A DNA stretch of 64,000 nt from Polynucleobacter sp. 30F-ANTBAC (lineage in GTDB: Bacteria; Pseudomonadota; Gammaproteobacteria; Burkholderiales; Burkholderiaceae), in the NCBI RefSeq assembly GCF_018882385.1, contig NZ_JACVON010000001.1:294942-358941 (forward strand), given 5' to 3'. A model generated the notes under the pieces. It searched no databases, had not been told where the DNA came from, and saw only the letters and a list, made by a program, of their open reading frames with translations. The position numbers and the translations under genes are program-made. Position 1 is the stretch's first letter; the number at the start of each line of letters is the position of its first letter. Shown piece after piece: positions 46,216-56,327 of this stretch.

Positions 46216-48714
46216 TTGATCAACCGCATCGTCACAAAATTTGAGTATGTTCTTGATAAGCTTTTGCCAAAAGCTTTGAACCATAAAACTAGGTCTTACA
46301 CCTATCTGTTCATACCCATACTTGCCATCGTCATTTTTACAAGTGTGATGGCATTAATTCTGTGGACACTGAACTACCAAGATAAAAACCAACAGCAATA
46401 CACTCTTTATAGAGAGAGCGCTTACGCTAAGCAACGGATCATGATGCGCTTTAACTCAAATGAAGACACCTTATTAGAGCTAAGCCGTGAAATCAGTAAT
46501 TCAATTGATCAAATGCAAAACCCGGATGTCTTTTTAAGACGAGCTACAACGCTGATTCAAGATAGTCCGGAAATTTTGCATTTAAGATGGATTGATAACC
46601 ATAAGAAAAAATTATGGAATATTCCTGTTTCTTTAAGCAATACAGAATGGTTTGAACGTACGCCTGTTCGAGGGAAAATTGAAAAAGAATTAAATACTCT
46701 TTATGCCTTAGCTTCAGAAACAAATAAAGCCGAGTATGGCCAAATTCTGAATTTCGAATATGCCGGTAAAGATAACGCCAGCCTAGATCGTGAAAATATA
46801 TTTTGGCATGTCACTCCAGTCATTCAGCGAGGTGAAGTCATTGGCGCTATCGCCGTCATTTACTCATCACGAAGAATGCTAAAGCACATGGTCCCAACTG
46901 AATTAAGTGGCTTGTACCGCTTTACTTTAGTTGATAACAACGGAACGGCCATTGCAACATCCAACACCAGAAAAACAAATGCGAGATCTATTGAGCACAA
47001 TGTCACTATTGATAAATTAGGCACCCCGCTCAGCCTCAATATCAGCACTTACCCTCCACCAACAAATCTGACCTATAGAACCTTATTGTGGCTGGTAATT
47101 GGTTTATGCGCCTTTGTTTTATGGAGCTTATGGTCTGTTTGGAAACAAACAACGCAGCGCTTTTCCATTCAAAAAGATCTTCAGATTGAGACTAATTTTA
47201 GAAGAGCAATGGAGGAATCCATCACGATTGGTATGCGCGCACACGACATGGATGGCAAGATTACTTACGTCAATCCTGCATTCTGCGAGATGGTGGGCTG
47301 GACCGACCAAGAGCTAGTTGGAATGTCACCGCCCTTTCCTTTCTGGCCGGACGAAATGATCTCGGACCTTAATCAAAAGATGTCTATAGCTTTAACTGGC
47401 AATAGTCCAAAAGCTGGCTTCGAAGCGATGCTTCGAACACGAGAAGGGGCAAAGATAAACATTCGAACTTTCGTGTCAAAACTCAATAATGAGAAAGGTC
47501 AACAAATTGGCTGGGTGAGTTCAATTGTTGATATTTCAGAACCAGTTAAGGCTCGACAAGAATTAGCTTTAGCTCAAGAACGTTTTACAACCGTATTAGA
47601 AAGCTTGGATGCAGCAGTATCTGTAATCTCTTTACAGAGTGGCCAGTTACTATTTGCAAATAAGTATTACCGCGATCATTTTGGTTCAACCACCCAAGTT
47701 CATCTCGACTTAGCTGGACATGAAATTGAGCCAAGTGAAATGGATGAGTCTGACATTGACAGTGTAGACGGCTTTGTTGGTCTCCCCGCATCTGAACTGA
47801 CCCCTGCTCGTTCCGATTTCCGAGAAGTCCAAATTAAAAATTCGAAGTCTTGGTACGAAGTCAGACGCCGATATATTTCTTGGGTTGACGGACATCTTGC
47901 GCAATTAATTGTTGCAACGGATATTACCGCCCGTAAGAATGCTGATGAAGTGACTCGTCAACAAGAAGAAAAAATGCAATTCTCCAGCCGTTTAACAACA
48001 ATGGGGGAGATGGCATCGTCCTTGGCTCATGAACTTAATCAACCCTTGGCCGCAATTAGCAACTATTGCACTGGGATTGCTAACCGCCTGAAATCTAATC
48101 AAACCATTGATATTCAAAAGGATATCCTGCCAGCAATTGAAAAAGCAACGACACAGGCTCACAGAGCTGGAACAATTATTCAACGCATTCGTGGCTTTGT
48201 TAAACGCAGTCAGCCGCAGAGTCAATTAGTGGATATTCACCAAATTATTGAAGATTCAGTTGGCTTAGCTGAAATTGAAGCACAGCGCCATGGTGTTCAG
48301 TTGAGCAAATCCTTTGCAGATCACCTTCCACCTGTTCATTTAGACCCTATCTTGATTCAACAGGTGCTTGTCAATCTATTAAAAAATGCCATTGATGCTG
48401 TAAAAACCAGCCCGCCACACATCTCTAACGCCAAAATTATTGAAATAAAAGTCGATATTGATCAAAGTGTTAACCCAAGCATGCTCCGAGTTAGAGTCTC
48501 TGATCATGGTCCCGGCATCCCTGATGATGCTCTAGAACGCCTCTACGAGCCATTTTTCAGTACAAAACAAGATGGAATGGGTATTGGTCTCAACATTTGC
48601 CGCTCTATTGTTGAATCACACCGTGGCAGGCTTTGGGTGACTAACCATGCCACTGAAAAAGAACCCGGCAATACCGGCTGCACCTTTACAATACTACTTC
48701 CAACGGATAAATAA
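46216..48714 (+). CDS. Membrane sensor histidine kinase, DctS/FixL-like
   Basis: A two-component sensor. The 832 residues have a membrane segment at about 28-52, a 235-residue periplasmic sensing region, a second membrane segment at about 290-310, two PAS domains (about 330-445 and 450-575), the dimerisation H-box with His605 in SLAHELNQPLAAISNY, and an ATPase domain with N-box QVLVNLLKNAIDAV and G-box DHGPGIPDDALERLYEPFF. The H-box style matches DctS sensors of C4-dicarboxylates, but the ligand is not proven. The reading starts at a TTG (46216) with a weak site. It is paired with the regulator 5 bp downstream and divergent from aceE. Confidence 0.9.
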   Translation: MINRIVTKFEYVLDKLLPKALNHKTRSYTYLFIPILAIVIFTSVMALILWTLNYQDKNQQQYTLYRESAYAKQRIMMRFNSNEDTLLELSREISNSIDQMQNPDVFLRRATTLIQDSPEILHLRWIDNHKKKLWNIPVSLSNTEWFERTPVRGKIEKELNTLYALASETNKAEYGQILNFEYAGKDNASLDRENIFWHVTPVIQRGEVIGAIAVIYSSRRMLKHMVPTELSGLYRFTLVDNNGTAIATSNTRKTNARSIEHNVTIDKLGTPLSLNISTYPPPTNLTYRTLLWLVIGLCAFVLWSLWSVWKQTTQRFSIQKDLQIETNFRRAMEESITIGMRAHDMDGKITYVNPAFCEMVGWTDQELVGMSPPFPFWPDEMISDLNQKMSIALTGNSPKAGFEAMLRTREGAKINIRTFVSKLNNEKGQQIGWVSSIVDISEPVKARQELALAQERFTTVLESLDAAVSVISLQSGQLLFANKYYRDHFGSTTQVHLDLAGHEIEPSEMDESDIDSVDGFVGLPASELTPARSDFREVQIKNSKSWYEVRRRYISWVDGHLAQLIVATDITARKNADEVTRQQEEKMQFSSRLTTMGEMASSLAHELNQPLAAISNYCTGIANRLKSNQTIDIQKDILPAIEKATTQAHRAGTIIQRIRGFVKRSQPQSQLVDIHQIIEDSVGLAEIEAQRHGVQLSKSFADHLPPVHLDPILIQQVLVNLLKNAIDAVKTSPPHISNAKIIEIKVDIDQSVNPSMLRVRVSDHGPGIPDDALERLYEPFFSTKQDGMGIGLNICRSIVESHRGRLWVTNHATEKEPGNTGCTFTILLPTDK

Positions 48715-48719
48715 AGATC

Positions 48720-49343
48720 ATGAACAATAAAACTGAAATTGTTTACGTCGTCGATGATGATGAAGCAGTAAGAGACTCTCTAACATGGCTATTAGAAAGC
48801 AATGGCTATACTGTAAGGTGCCAACCCAGTGCGGAGCGTTTCCTTCAATCCCTTCAAGGGGATGATAAGGAAACAGTTGCCTGTTTGATTTTGGATGTTC
48901 GTATGCCAGGCATGTCTGGTCTTGAACTTCAAGAACGTCTTTTAACTGAAAATATTCCGATGCCGATTGCCTTTATTACAGGTCATGGCGATGTTTCAAT
49001 GGCTGTATCGACCATGAAAAAAGGTGCTGTTGATTTTATTGAAAAACCATTCAAAGAATCTGAGTTGAAAACTCTTGTGGAAAAGATGCTCACTCGTGCC
49101 CGCGTTGACTACGCTAAAGCCGACACTCAAAAGAACACTCAAAATTTACTCAGTAAACTGACGGGTCGTGAAAAACAGGTTCTAGAAAGAATTGTGGCAG
49201 GTCGCTTGAATAAACAAATCGCTGACGATCTGAATATTTCTATCAAAACAGTCGAAGCACACCGCGCTAACATCATGGAAAAATTGAGTGTGAACACGGT
49301 TGCCGATTTATTACGTTTAGCTTTATCTGAAACCAACTCCTAA
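48720..49343 (+). CDS. Response regulator, FixJ/DctR-type (REC plus LuxR HTH)
   Basis: The partner of the preceding kinase. The 207 residues contain a receiver domain ([14 protein letters not shown] acid pocket, phospho-acceptor Asp59 in [12 protein letters not shown], conserved Lys in FIEKPF) and a LuxR-type DNA-binding domain ([20 protein letters not shown], then [16 protein letters not shown]). The target genes are not evident; the divergent pyruvate dehydrogenase operon, or a dicarboxylate transporter outside the window, are possible. folD follows after 7 bp and may be cotranscribed. Confidence 0.94.
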   Translation: MNNKTEIVYVVDDDEAVRDSLTWLLESNGYTVRCQPSAERFLQSLQGDDKETVACLILDVRMPGMSGLELQERLLTENIPMPIAFITGHGDVSMAVSTMKKGAVDFIEKPFKESELKTLVEKMLTRARVDYAKADTQKNTQNLLSKLTGREKQVLERIVAGRLNKQIADDLNISIKTVEAHRANIMEKLSVNTVADLLRLALSETNS

Positions 49344-49350
49344 AAAATCT

Positions 49351-50196
49351 ATGTCAGCTCAAATTATTGACGGTAATGCCCTTGCCAAAAAAATTAGATT
49401 AGAAATTGCCAGTAGAACTTCAACGTTAGTTGGAAAAGGCATCAAACCAGGTTTAGCAGTACTTCTAGTTGGAGAAGATCCTGCGAGCCAGGTTTACGTA
49501 CGAAATAAAGTCAAAGCTTGTGAAGAAGCTGGCATGCATTCTCTATTGGAGCGACTACCAACTGATTTAAGCGAAGCCGCTTTATTGAAAAGAATCCACG
49601 AACTCAATTTAGATCCAAGCATTCACGGTATTTTGGTTCAACTACCACTACCGAAGCATCTCAATAGTCACCTGGTAATCGAATCGATTGCTCCCGAAAA
49701 AGATGTCGATGGTTTCCATGTGGCTAATGCCGGCGCACTCATGATTGGCGCACCACTATTTAGACCTTGTACCCCATACGGCTGCATGAAAATGCTAGAA
49801 AGCATAGACTACCCAATCAAAGGGGCTCGTGCAGTGATTGTGGGTGCCTCTAACATTGTTGGCAAGCCTATGGCTATGTTACTTTTGCAGGCAGGCGCAA
49901 CGATTACCATCTGCAATAGCAAAACTAAAGACTTAACCGCCCACACCAAAGAAGCTGACATTCTAGTCGTTGCTACGGGACGTCCAAAAATGATCACAGC
50001 TGAGATGGTTAAGCCAGGCGCTGTGGTGATCGATGTGGGAATCAATCGATTGGATGATGGCAAGCTATGTGGCGACGTCGACTTTGAGTCTGTTAAAACA
50101 GTAGCGAGCGCAATTACTCCTGTGCCAGGCGGTGTTGGCCCTATGACCATTACGATGTTGCTACTGAATACCTTAGAAGCTGCTGAAAGACTCTAA
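49351..50196 (+). CDS. folD: Bifunctional methylenetetrahydrofolate dehydrogenase/cyclohydrolase FolD
   Basis: FolD interconverts methylene-, methenyl- and formyl-tetrahydrofolate with NADP, supplying one-carbon units. The 281 residues show the active-site Tyr/Lys segment [45 protein letters not shown], the NADP loop [17 protein letters not shown] and the C-terminal [19 protein letters not shown]. It lies 7 bp after the response regulator and ends in a clear terminator. Confidence 0.98.
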   Translation: MSAQIIDGNALAKKIRLEIASRTSTLVGKGIKPGLAVLLVGEDPASQVYVRNKVKACEEAGMHSLLERLPTDLSEAALLKRIHELNLDPSIHGILVQLPLPKHLNSHLVIESIAPEKDVDGFHVANAGALMIGAPLFRPCTPYGCMKMLESIDYPIKGARAVIVGASNIVGKPMAMLLLQAGATITICNSKTKDLTAHTKEADILVVATGRPKMITAEMVKPGAVVIDVGINRLDDGKLCGDVDFESVKTVASAITPVPGGVGPMTITMLLLNTLEAAERL

Positions 50197-50234
50197 TCGG
50201 TATTTGGAATAGACACCACTCCAATGTCAACAAT

Positions 50235-50265
50235 CAGGCGCTTCTTGAAGCGCCTGAATTTTTTT
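50235..50265 (+). terminator. Intrinsic terminator after folD
   Basis: CAGGCGCTTC (50235-50244) and GAAGCGCCTG (50247-50256) form a perfect stem, followed by AA and a seven-T run (50259-50265). It ends the kinase-regulator-folD unit before prlC. Confidence 0.93.
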
Positions 50266-50288
50266 AATTTTCGATAGATAATAAAGTT

Positions 50289-52373
50289 ATGACAAATCCA
50301 CTCCTATCCTTTGGTCACGGTTTACCTGACTATTCAGCGATTCAACCGCAACATATCCAACCAGCTATTCAAGAGCTTTTAAAACAAGCTCAAAGCGCTG
50401 TTGATCATTCTCTAGCACCAAGCACCCCATGTACATGGCTAGATTTAGTTGAACCATTGGAAAGTGCCACAGAGTCACTCGGTCGCTCGTGGGGAGTTAT
50501 TAGCCACTTGAACAGTGTTGCTGACAGCCCAGAATTGCGAGATGCTTATGGTGTGATGCTACCTGAGGTAACTGCTTTTTGGAGCGCGCTTGGTCAAAAC
50601 TTGGACTTGTATAAAAAATATAAATCCTTGAGCGAATCAAAAGAATTTAAATCTTTAAGCACTGCTCAACAAAAAGTCATTCAGAATTCCTTGAGGGACT
50701 TTCGTCTTGGGGGGGCTGAATTGGCAGATGATCAAAAACCACGATTTGCTGAAATTCAAGATGAGCAAGCCAAATTGGCAAAAGAATTCTCTGATCATGT
50801 TCTCGATGCCACAGATAGTTTTGTGCATCTAATTACCGATCCATTAGACCTAAAGGGCTTGCCTGAAGACGCCATAGCAGCCGCTAAAGAGCTAGCACTA
50901 TCCAAGGAACTAGAAGGTTGGGCTTTTACGCTTCACTTCCCATCCTATTTCCCTGTGATGCAATTTTCCGAGAATCGCCCTCTCAGAAAAAAACTATACC
51001 AAGCCTACATCACCAGAGCATCTGATTTAGGTCCTCAATACAGCGGCAGCAAACCGGAATGGGATAACACTAGCAATATGTTGGCTCAACTTCGCTTGAA
51101 AAGTGAAGAAGCTAAAATGCTCGGCTTTGATAACTACGCCGCTTTGAGCCTTGCACCTAAAATGGCTCGCACAGTCTCGGAAGTCGATCAGTTTTTACAG
51201 GAATTCGCTCATCGAGCTGTAGGGCATGGACAACAAGACTGGGCTGATTTACAAAGCTTTGCTAAAAAATCGCTTGGAATTGATCAATTAGAACCATGGG
51301 ATATGGCTTATGCTTCAGAGAAACTCAAGCAAGATCGTTATGCGTTCTCTGAAAACGAAGTCAAACAATACTTTCCTCTTTCCAAGGTCCTCAATGGTCT
51401 ATTTGAGATCATTCAAACCTTATTTGGCGTCAAAATTGAAGAAGATTCATTACCTAAATGGCATAAAGATGTTCAATCATTTAGGGTTTCAAATACAAAA
51501 GGCGAGTTAGTTGCTCAGTTTTACTTGGATCCCTATGCCAGACCAGGTAAACGTGGTGGAGCGTGGATGGATGACGCAAGAGGTCGCCGCGTACTACCAA
51601 ATGGCGATATCCAGACACCGGTTGCTTATTTGGTTTGCAACTTCCCTGCCCCTGTAACGATTAATGGTATTACCAAACAACCAACTATCACTCATGATGA
51701 TGTGATCACGATGTTCCATGAATGTGGTCATGGTTTGCATCACATGCTGACAAAAGTGAGCGCTTTGGGTGTGTCAGGCATCAATGGTGTTGAGTGGGAT
51801 GCCGTTGAACTTCCAAGTCAATTTATGGAAAACTTCTGCTGGGAATGGGAGGTGTTGCAAAAAATGACCGCTCACGTTGAAACAGGAGAAACTCTACCTC
51901 AATCACTTTTTGACAAAATGATTGCTGCCAAAAATTTTCAAAATGGTCTTGGAACTTTGAGACAACTTGTTTTCTCCATGGCTGATTGGAAATTGCATTC
52001 CGAGTTCACACCAGAAAATGCCCAAGCAACGGATGTCCTCGCTTTATCTAAATCAATCAATGATGATATCCACGTAATCCCTCAATCAGAGATCTCTCGA
52101 TGGCCAAATACCTTTAGTCATATTTTTGCTGGAGGATACTCTGCGGGATATTACAGCTACAAGTGGGCTGAAGTTCTTTCAGCTGATGCTTATGCGGCTT
52201 TTGAAGAAGCCGCTAAAAAAACCGGTAGCGTTTTAGACCAAGCTACCGGGGAACGTTACCGCGAAGAAATCTTAGAAGTGGGTGGTAGCCGCTCCGCAGC
52301 GGAATCATTTAAAGCCTTCCGAGGTAGAGAGCCGAAAATTGACGCTTTACTGCGACATGGTGGTTTAGTTTAA
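50289..52373 (+). CDS. prlC: Oligopeptidase A, M3-family metallopeptidase
   Basis: A cytoplasmic zinc peptidase that degrades short peptides, including cleaved signal peptides. The 694 residues are helical, with zinc motif FHECGHGLHHML (His477, Glu478, His481) and the downstream third ligand in NGVEWDAVELPSQFMENFCW. The family signature RPGKRGGAWMDDARGR is present. The ATG at 50289 starts just after the folD terminator. The stop directly abuts the convergent xth stop (TAA then CTA). Confidence 0.95.
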   Translation: MTNPLLSFGHGLPDYSAIQPQHIQPAIQELLKQAQSAVDHSLAPSTPCTWLDLVEPLESATESLGRSWGVISHLNSVADSPELRDAYGVMLPEVTAFWSALGQNLDLYKKYKSLSESKEFKSLSTAQQKVIQNSLRDFRLGGAELADDQKPRFAEIQDEQAKLAKEFSDHVLDATDSFVHLITDPLDLKGLPEDAIAAAKELALSKELEGWAFTLHFPSYFPVMQFSENRPLRKKLYQAYITRASDLGPQYSGSKPEWDNTSNMLAQLRLKSEEAKMLGFDNYAALSLAPKMARTVSEVDQFLQEFAHRAVGHGQQDWADLQSFAKKSLGIDQLEPWDMAYASEKLKQDRYAFSENEVKQYFPLSKVLNGLFEIIQTLFGVKIEEDSLPKWHKDVQSFRVSNTKGELVAQFYLDPYARPGKRGGAWMDDARGRRVLPNGDIQTPVAYLVCNFPAPVTINGITKQPTITHDDVITMFHECGHGLHHMLTKVSALGVSGINGVEWDAVELPSQFMENFCWEWEVLQKMTAHVETGETLPQSLFDKMIAAKNFQNGLGTLRQLVFSMADWKLHSEFTPENAQATDVLALSKSINDDIHVIPQSEISRWPNTFSHIFAGGYSAGYYSYKWAEVLSADAYAAFEEAAKKTGSVLDQATGERYREEILEVGGSRSAAESFKAFRGREPKIDALLRHGGLV

Positions 52374-53213
52374 CTAAGCAAGAGTAGTAATTACGGGAGC
52401 ATGGTCCGAAGGCTGCTCCCATCCTCTTGGCACCTTATCAATAAAGCTAGCCGTGCATTCATTCTTAAGCTCCTCGCTCAATAGAATGTGATCAATTCGA
52501 ACGCCTGCATTTCGACGGAATCCCATCATGCGGTAATCCCACCAACTAAAGCTTTTAGGCAACTGCTCAAACATTCTATAACTGTCATGAAGACCTAATT
52601 CTATAAAGCCGGTGAAGGCATCTCTTTCTTCTGGAGAAACTAAATTTTGTCCTTCCCAAGCCTTCGGATCATGAACATCTTCATCGTTAGGTGCTATGTT
52701 GTAGTCGCCTAAAAGAGCCAGTCTAGGATGCTCCTCGAGTTCTTCAGACAGCCAGTCGTAAAGCCCCGCCAACCAATTCATTTTGTAGGTGAATTTTTCA
52801 GTTCCAGGAGCCTGCCCATTAGGAAAATAGGCTGAAATCAATCTCATCGGTGCGCGACCTTTAAAGGCAACTGTTGCAGCAACTAAACGCTGCTGCTCAT
52901 CTTGAAACTTAGGATTATTCTTTACAGCAGATAAAAATGCTGTTTCAGGATCTTGTGCCGTTGCAGCCAAGGAGCTTTTTCTTAAGAGTAAAGCAACACC
53001 GTTATATGTTTTTTGACCAGCGACTAGAGCGTAATAACCAGCGGCATCCAACTCTGAAAATGGAAATTTATCTTCCGTTAACTTTAACTCCTGAAGACAA
53101 AGTGCATCAATAGGTGCACCCTTTTTTTCTTGAGAACTCAACCACTGCAGCAGGTGCGGTAAACGTACTTTAATAGAGTTAACATTCCAAGTAGCAATCC
53201 GAATTGAAGACAT
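52374..53213 (-). CDS. xth: Exodeoxyribonuclease III / AP endonuclease
   Basis: A Mg-dependent repair nuclease acting at abasic sites and on 3' ends. The 279-residue single domain has the ExoIII-family motifs: IATWNVNSIKVRLPHLLQWL at the N-terminus, CLQELKLTEDKFP with the metal Glu, LLGDYNIAPNDEDVHDP, and the C-terminal VRIDHILLSEEL and PSDHAPVI with the catalytic Asp-His. Its upstream 65 bp separate it from a divergent thioesterase gene. Confidence 0.96.
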   Translation of the reverse strand: MSSIRIATWNVNSIKVRLPHLLQWLSSQEKKGAPIDALCLQELKLTEDKFPFSELDAAGYYALVAGQKTYNGVALLLRKSSLAATAQDPETAFLSAVKNNPKFQDEQQRLVAATVAFKGRAPMRLISAYFPNGQAPGTEKFTYKMNWLAGLYDWLSEELEEHPRLALLGDYNIAPNDEDVHDPKAWEGQNLVSPEERDAFTGFIELGLHDSYRMFEQLPKSFSWWDYRMMGFRRNAGVRIDHILLSEELKNECTASFIDKVPRGWEQPSDHAPVITTLA

Positions 53214-53278
53214 AAAAATAAAATTGAATTAATCTAAAGGGCTTATTATGAACGCCAAATCAGTGTAAAGTCTCAAAT

Positions 53279-53686
53279 ATGAATGAAGATCACGCAATCA
53301 ATATCCATAAACCTCATCCAGGAGCAGAGTTAGTCCTCAGGGTGGTGCCAATGCCAGCAGATGTTAATTGGAATGGAGATATTTTTGGCGGATACATCAT
53401 GGCAAATGTCGACGTTGCAGGAGCCATCATAGCAATGAAAAAAGCAAAAGGTAAAGTTGCCACGGTTGCCGTCAATTCATTTACATTTAAACAGCCAGTT
53501 TCAGTTGGGGATCAATTAAGCTTTTATTGCACCATTCAAAAAGTTGGTAAAACATCAATTACAGTTCACGTTGATGTGATTGCTGAAAGACAACCAGAAA
53601 ACCCTATTACTGTGAGGGTAACAGATGCGACACTAACCTATGTTGCTATTGATGAGTTCGGTAATAAGCGAGTTATTCAAACTTAA
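53279..53686 (+). CDS. Acyl-CoA thioesterase, YciA-like hotdog protein
   Basis: A small cytoplasmic hydrolase of acyl-CoA esters. The 135 residues form one hotdog domain with the YciA-type active-site segment NWNGDIFGGYIMANVDVAGA and TVAVNSFTFKQPVSVGDQLS. YciA prefers short-chain acyl-CoA, but the exact substrate here is unknown. It is convergent with ntrC (18 bp apart) and divergent from xth. Confidence 0.93.
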   Translation: MNEDHAINIHKPHPGAELVLRVVPMPADVNWNGDIFGGYIMANVDVAGAIIAMKKAKGKVATVAVNSFTFKQPVSVGDQLSFYCTIQKVGKTSITVHVDVIAERQPENPITVRVTDATLTYVAIDEFGNKRVIQT

Positions 53687-53704
53687 ATCACTCAAGCTCT
53701 TTGA

Positions 53705-55153
53705 TTACGCGTCAATTCCTAATTCTTGCAATTTACGCGTAATCGTATTTCTACCAATACCTAAACGTTCGGCTGCTTCAACTCTCCTACCTCTTGTTAC
53801 TTCAAGAGCAGCAGTAAGAATAGCTTTTTCAAACTTGGACTCCAAGACATCAAAAACCTCTCTGGTACCGTTTTGCAAAAGTTGCTTAGCAACCAAAGCC
53901 AAACCAGACTCCCAGTCACTAGCAGCACCAGAGTTAAACGTAACATTTACCTCCGGAATGACTGCTCCCTCGGGGAGGTCAGCTCCCATCACTACTGCAT
54001 CCGGAGGTAGATCCTGCGCGCCAATCACCTGAGCTGGAGCCATAACCGTTAACCAATGGCATAGGTTCTCTAACTGCCTCACGTTACCAGGGAAAGGAAG
54101 TTGAGCAATAGCATTCAAAGCATCATCGGCTAGGCGCTTAGGATCCATACCCAAAGACTTGGCAGATGTTTGCATAAAGTGACGCGCCAACAATGGAATA
54201 TCTTCTCGACGCTCACGAAGTGACGGAAGGCGCAATCGAATGACGTTGAGTCGATGGTACAAATCTTCTCTAAATAAGCCCTCTGCCACACGAGTTTCTA
54301 AATTTTGATGTGTTGCCGCAATCACCCGCACATTGGCTTTAAGAGGATCATGGCCACCAACACGATAAAAATGACCATCGGATAAAACACGTAATAATCT
54401 AGTTTGTAGATCAAAAGGCATGTCGCCAATTTCATCTAAAAATAATGTGCCGCCTTCAGCCTGCTCAAATCGACCTCTACGCATTGTTTGAGCGCCAGTA
54501 AATGCGCCACGTTCATGACCAAACAGTTCAGACTCCAACAAATCTTTTGGAATTGCTGCGGTATTTAATGCAATAAAAGGCGCTGAAGCTCTTGGGCTAT
54601 GCTTGTGAAGGGCTTTTGCTACCAACTCCTTACCTGACCCAGATTCACCCGTAATAAGAACAGTGACATTGGACTGAGATAAACGACCAATTGCTCTAAA
54701 GACATCTTGCATCGCCGGTGCTTGACCCAAAATCTCTGTAGACTCTTGCATCTTATCAGCAACATCTTTTGTCTGATTTTGTAAGCGTAAACTTTCATCA
54801 ATTGCGCGACGGATTAATTCAATAGCTTTCGTTAGATCAAATGGCTTGGTAATGTACTCAAAAGCCCCACTTTGAAATGATGAAACAGCTGAATCTAAAT
54901 CTGAGTAGGCCGTCATAATAATGACCGGCACATTGGGGTGCTCAGCTTTAACCTGCTGCAATAGATCAATGCCATTACCTCTTGGCATGCGAATATCAGA
55001 AATTAGCACTTGTGGCTCTTGTTTTTCATCAAATGCATCCAGAACATCTTGTGGATTACTAAAGCTGCGGTAAGGAATTTGTTCACGTTGCAGTGCCTTT
55101 TCCAATACCCAGCGTATTGATTGATCATCATCCACAATCCAAACTGGTTTCAT
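53705..55153 (-). CDS. ntrC: Nitrogen regulation response regulator NtrC
   Basis: NtrC, when phosphorylated by NtrB under nitrogen limitation, activates sigma-54 promoters such as glnA. The 482 residues hold a receiver domain ([11 protein letters not shown], phospho-acceptor Asp53 in [10 protein letters not shown]), an AAA+ domain with Walker [15 protein letters not shown] and the sigma-54 contact loop GAFTGA, and a C-terminal Fis-type helix-turn-helix ([20 protein letters not shown]). I chose the ATG at 55153 ([10 protein letters not shown]); upstream ATG and TTG codons in frame would add two or four residues. It ends the glnA-ntrB-ntrC operon. Confidence 0.97.
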   Translation of the reverse strand: MKPVWIVDDDQSIRWVLEKALQREQIPYRSFSNPQDVLDAFDEKQEPQVLISDIRMPRGNGIDLLQQVKAEHPNVPVIIMTAYSDLDSAVSSFQSGAFEYITKPFDLTKAIELIRRAIDESLRLQNQTKDVADKMQESTEILGQAPAMQDVFRAIGRLSQSNVTVLITGESGSGKELVAKALHKHSPRASAPFIALNTAAIPKDLLESELFGHERGAFTGAQTMRRGRFEQAEGGTLFLDEIGDMPFDLQTRLLRVLSDGHFYRVGGHDPLKANVRVIAATHQNLETRVAEGLFREDLYHRLNVIRLRLPSLRERREDIPLLARHFMQTSAKSLGMDPKRLADDALNAIAQLPFPGNVRQLENLCHWLTVMAPAQVIGAQDLPPDAVVMGADLPEGAVIPEVNVTFNSGAASDWESGLALVAKQLLQNGTREVFDVLESKFEKAILTAALEVTRGRRVEAAERLGIGRNTITRKLQELGIDA

Positions 55154-55171
55154 ATTCATATCCAATACTAT

Positions 55172-56296
55172 TTAAGCATCCCCGCTTTTCATGCGGAAAG
55201 GCATTTGCATCTGAAAGTCGGTTGATCCAGGCACGCTTGAACATCCAATGAAGCCAAAATGCTGTTGAACATAAGTTTGAGCCAATGTCAGACCTAAACC
55301 ACTACCGCCTTCCTTACCTGAAACCAAGGGAAAAAATATCTTATCCTTAATTTCCTCTGGGATTCCAGGACCGTTATCTTTTACATGCAAGTCCAATGCC
55401 AGTTTGTATCGTTGCTTACTAATCGTTACATTTCTGGCCACCCTGGTATACAACTCAATCACAGCTGTTCCCTCAGCAATTTGATTCCTAAGAGCTTGCG
55501 CAGCGTTATGAACCACATTCAATACCGCCTGAATCAATGCTTCCTTATCTCCTAAAAGATCAGGCAAGCTAGTGTCGTAATTACGTTTGATCGTCAACCC
55601 CTGAGGAAACTCCGCCAAAACCAAACTCCGAACACGTTCTAAAACCTCATGGATATTGACGTAATCATCAATATGTTGTTTTCTGTGAGGTGCTAATAGA
55701 CGATCCACTAGAGTTTGAAGTCGATCCGATTCTTTAATAATGACTTGCGTGTACTCATGAAGGCTTCGATCTGGTAGCTCATATTCCAAGAGCTGCGCAG
55801 CACCTCTAATGCCGCCCAAAGGATTCTTAATTTCATGAGCTAGATTACGCATTAAGCTTTTATTGGCTTCTACTTGCTGAAGTAACCTGGCATCTCTTTC
55901 GCTTTGCAATTGCTGATCAAGCGGTAACCACTCCATGAGAACTAAATTAGGGTCTTCTAAGGCGCCTACAACCATGTGGGCCGTAATAGGCTGGTGATCC
56001 GCACGCGAAGGTCCTGGACCAAGCTGCAAATCTTGACGCTGCGCTTCGATCTGGTCGATCTTCACAGCATCTAACATTTTGATTAATTCTGGGTGATGAC
56101 CAAATAAATCATGAATACTCAATCCCTCTAAAATTTTCCTTGAAAGATCAAGGCTAACCTCAGCCATTGGGTTGGCATAAACCACCATTTGATGGTCGTA
56201 ATCAACCACCAACACAGCATTAGGTAACTGATCCCATGCTGAGTAGGGAGAAAAAAGGGCAGCTTTAGCTGCCCCTTCTGCTGGTTTGCGCAACAT
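55172..56296 (-). CDS. ntrB: Nitrogen regulation histidine kinase NtrB
   Basis: NtrB phosphorylates NtrC when nitrogen is scarce and dephosphorylates it when PII is unmodified; PII state is set by GlnD. The 374 residues have an N-terminal PAS domain (about 20-120), the H-box NLAHEIKNPLGGIRGAAQLL with His154, an N-box VLNVVHNAAQALRNQ and a G-box KDNGPGIPEEIKDKIFFPLV. No membrane segments, as expected for cytoplasmic NtrB. It lies 31 bp after glnA. Confidence 0.97.
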   Translation of the reverse strand: MLRKPAEGAAKAALFSPYSAWDQLPNAVLVVDYDHQMVVYANPMAEVSLDLSRKILEGLSIHDLFGHHPELIKMLDAVKIDQIEAQRQDLQLGPGPSRADHQPITAHMVVGALEDPNLVLMEWLPLDQQLQSERDARLLQQVEANKSLMRNLAHEIKNPLGGIRGAAQLLEYELPDRSLHEYTQVIIKESDRLQTLVDRLLAPHRKQHIDDYVNIHEVLERVRSLVLAEFPQGLTIKRNYDTSLPDLLGDKEALIQAVLNVVHNAAQALRNQIAEGTAVIELYTRVARNVTISKQRYKLALDLHVKDNGPGIPEEIKDKIFFPLVSGKEGGSGLGLTLAQTYVQQHFGFIGCSSVPGSTDFQMQMPFRMKSGDA

Positions 56297-56327
56297 TTCT
56301 GCGCTTCCCTTTGCTCTACTCTCTCAA

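Noticed and set aside
53640..54032. A 130-codon plus-strand frame overlapping the thioesterase end and ntrC
   Set aside because: Antisense to the well-supported C-terminal region of ntrC; no independent signal.
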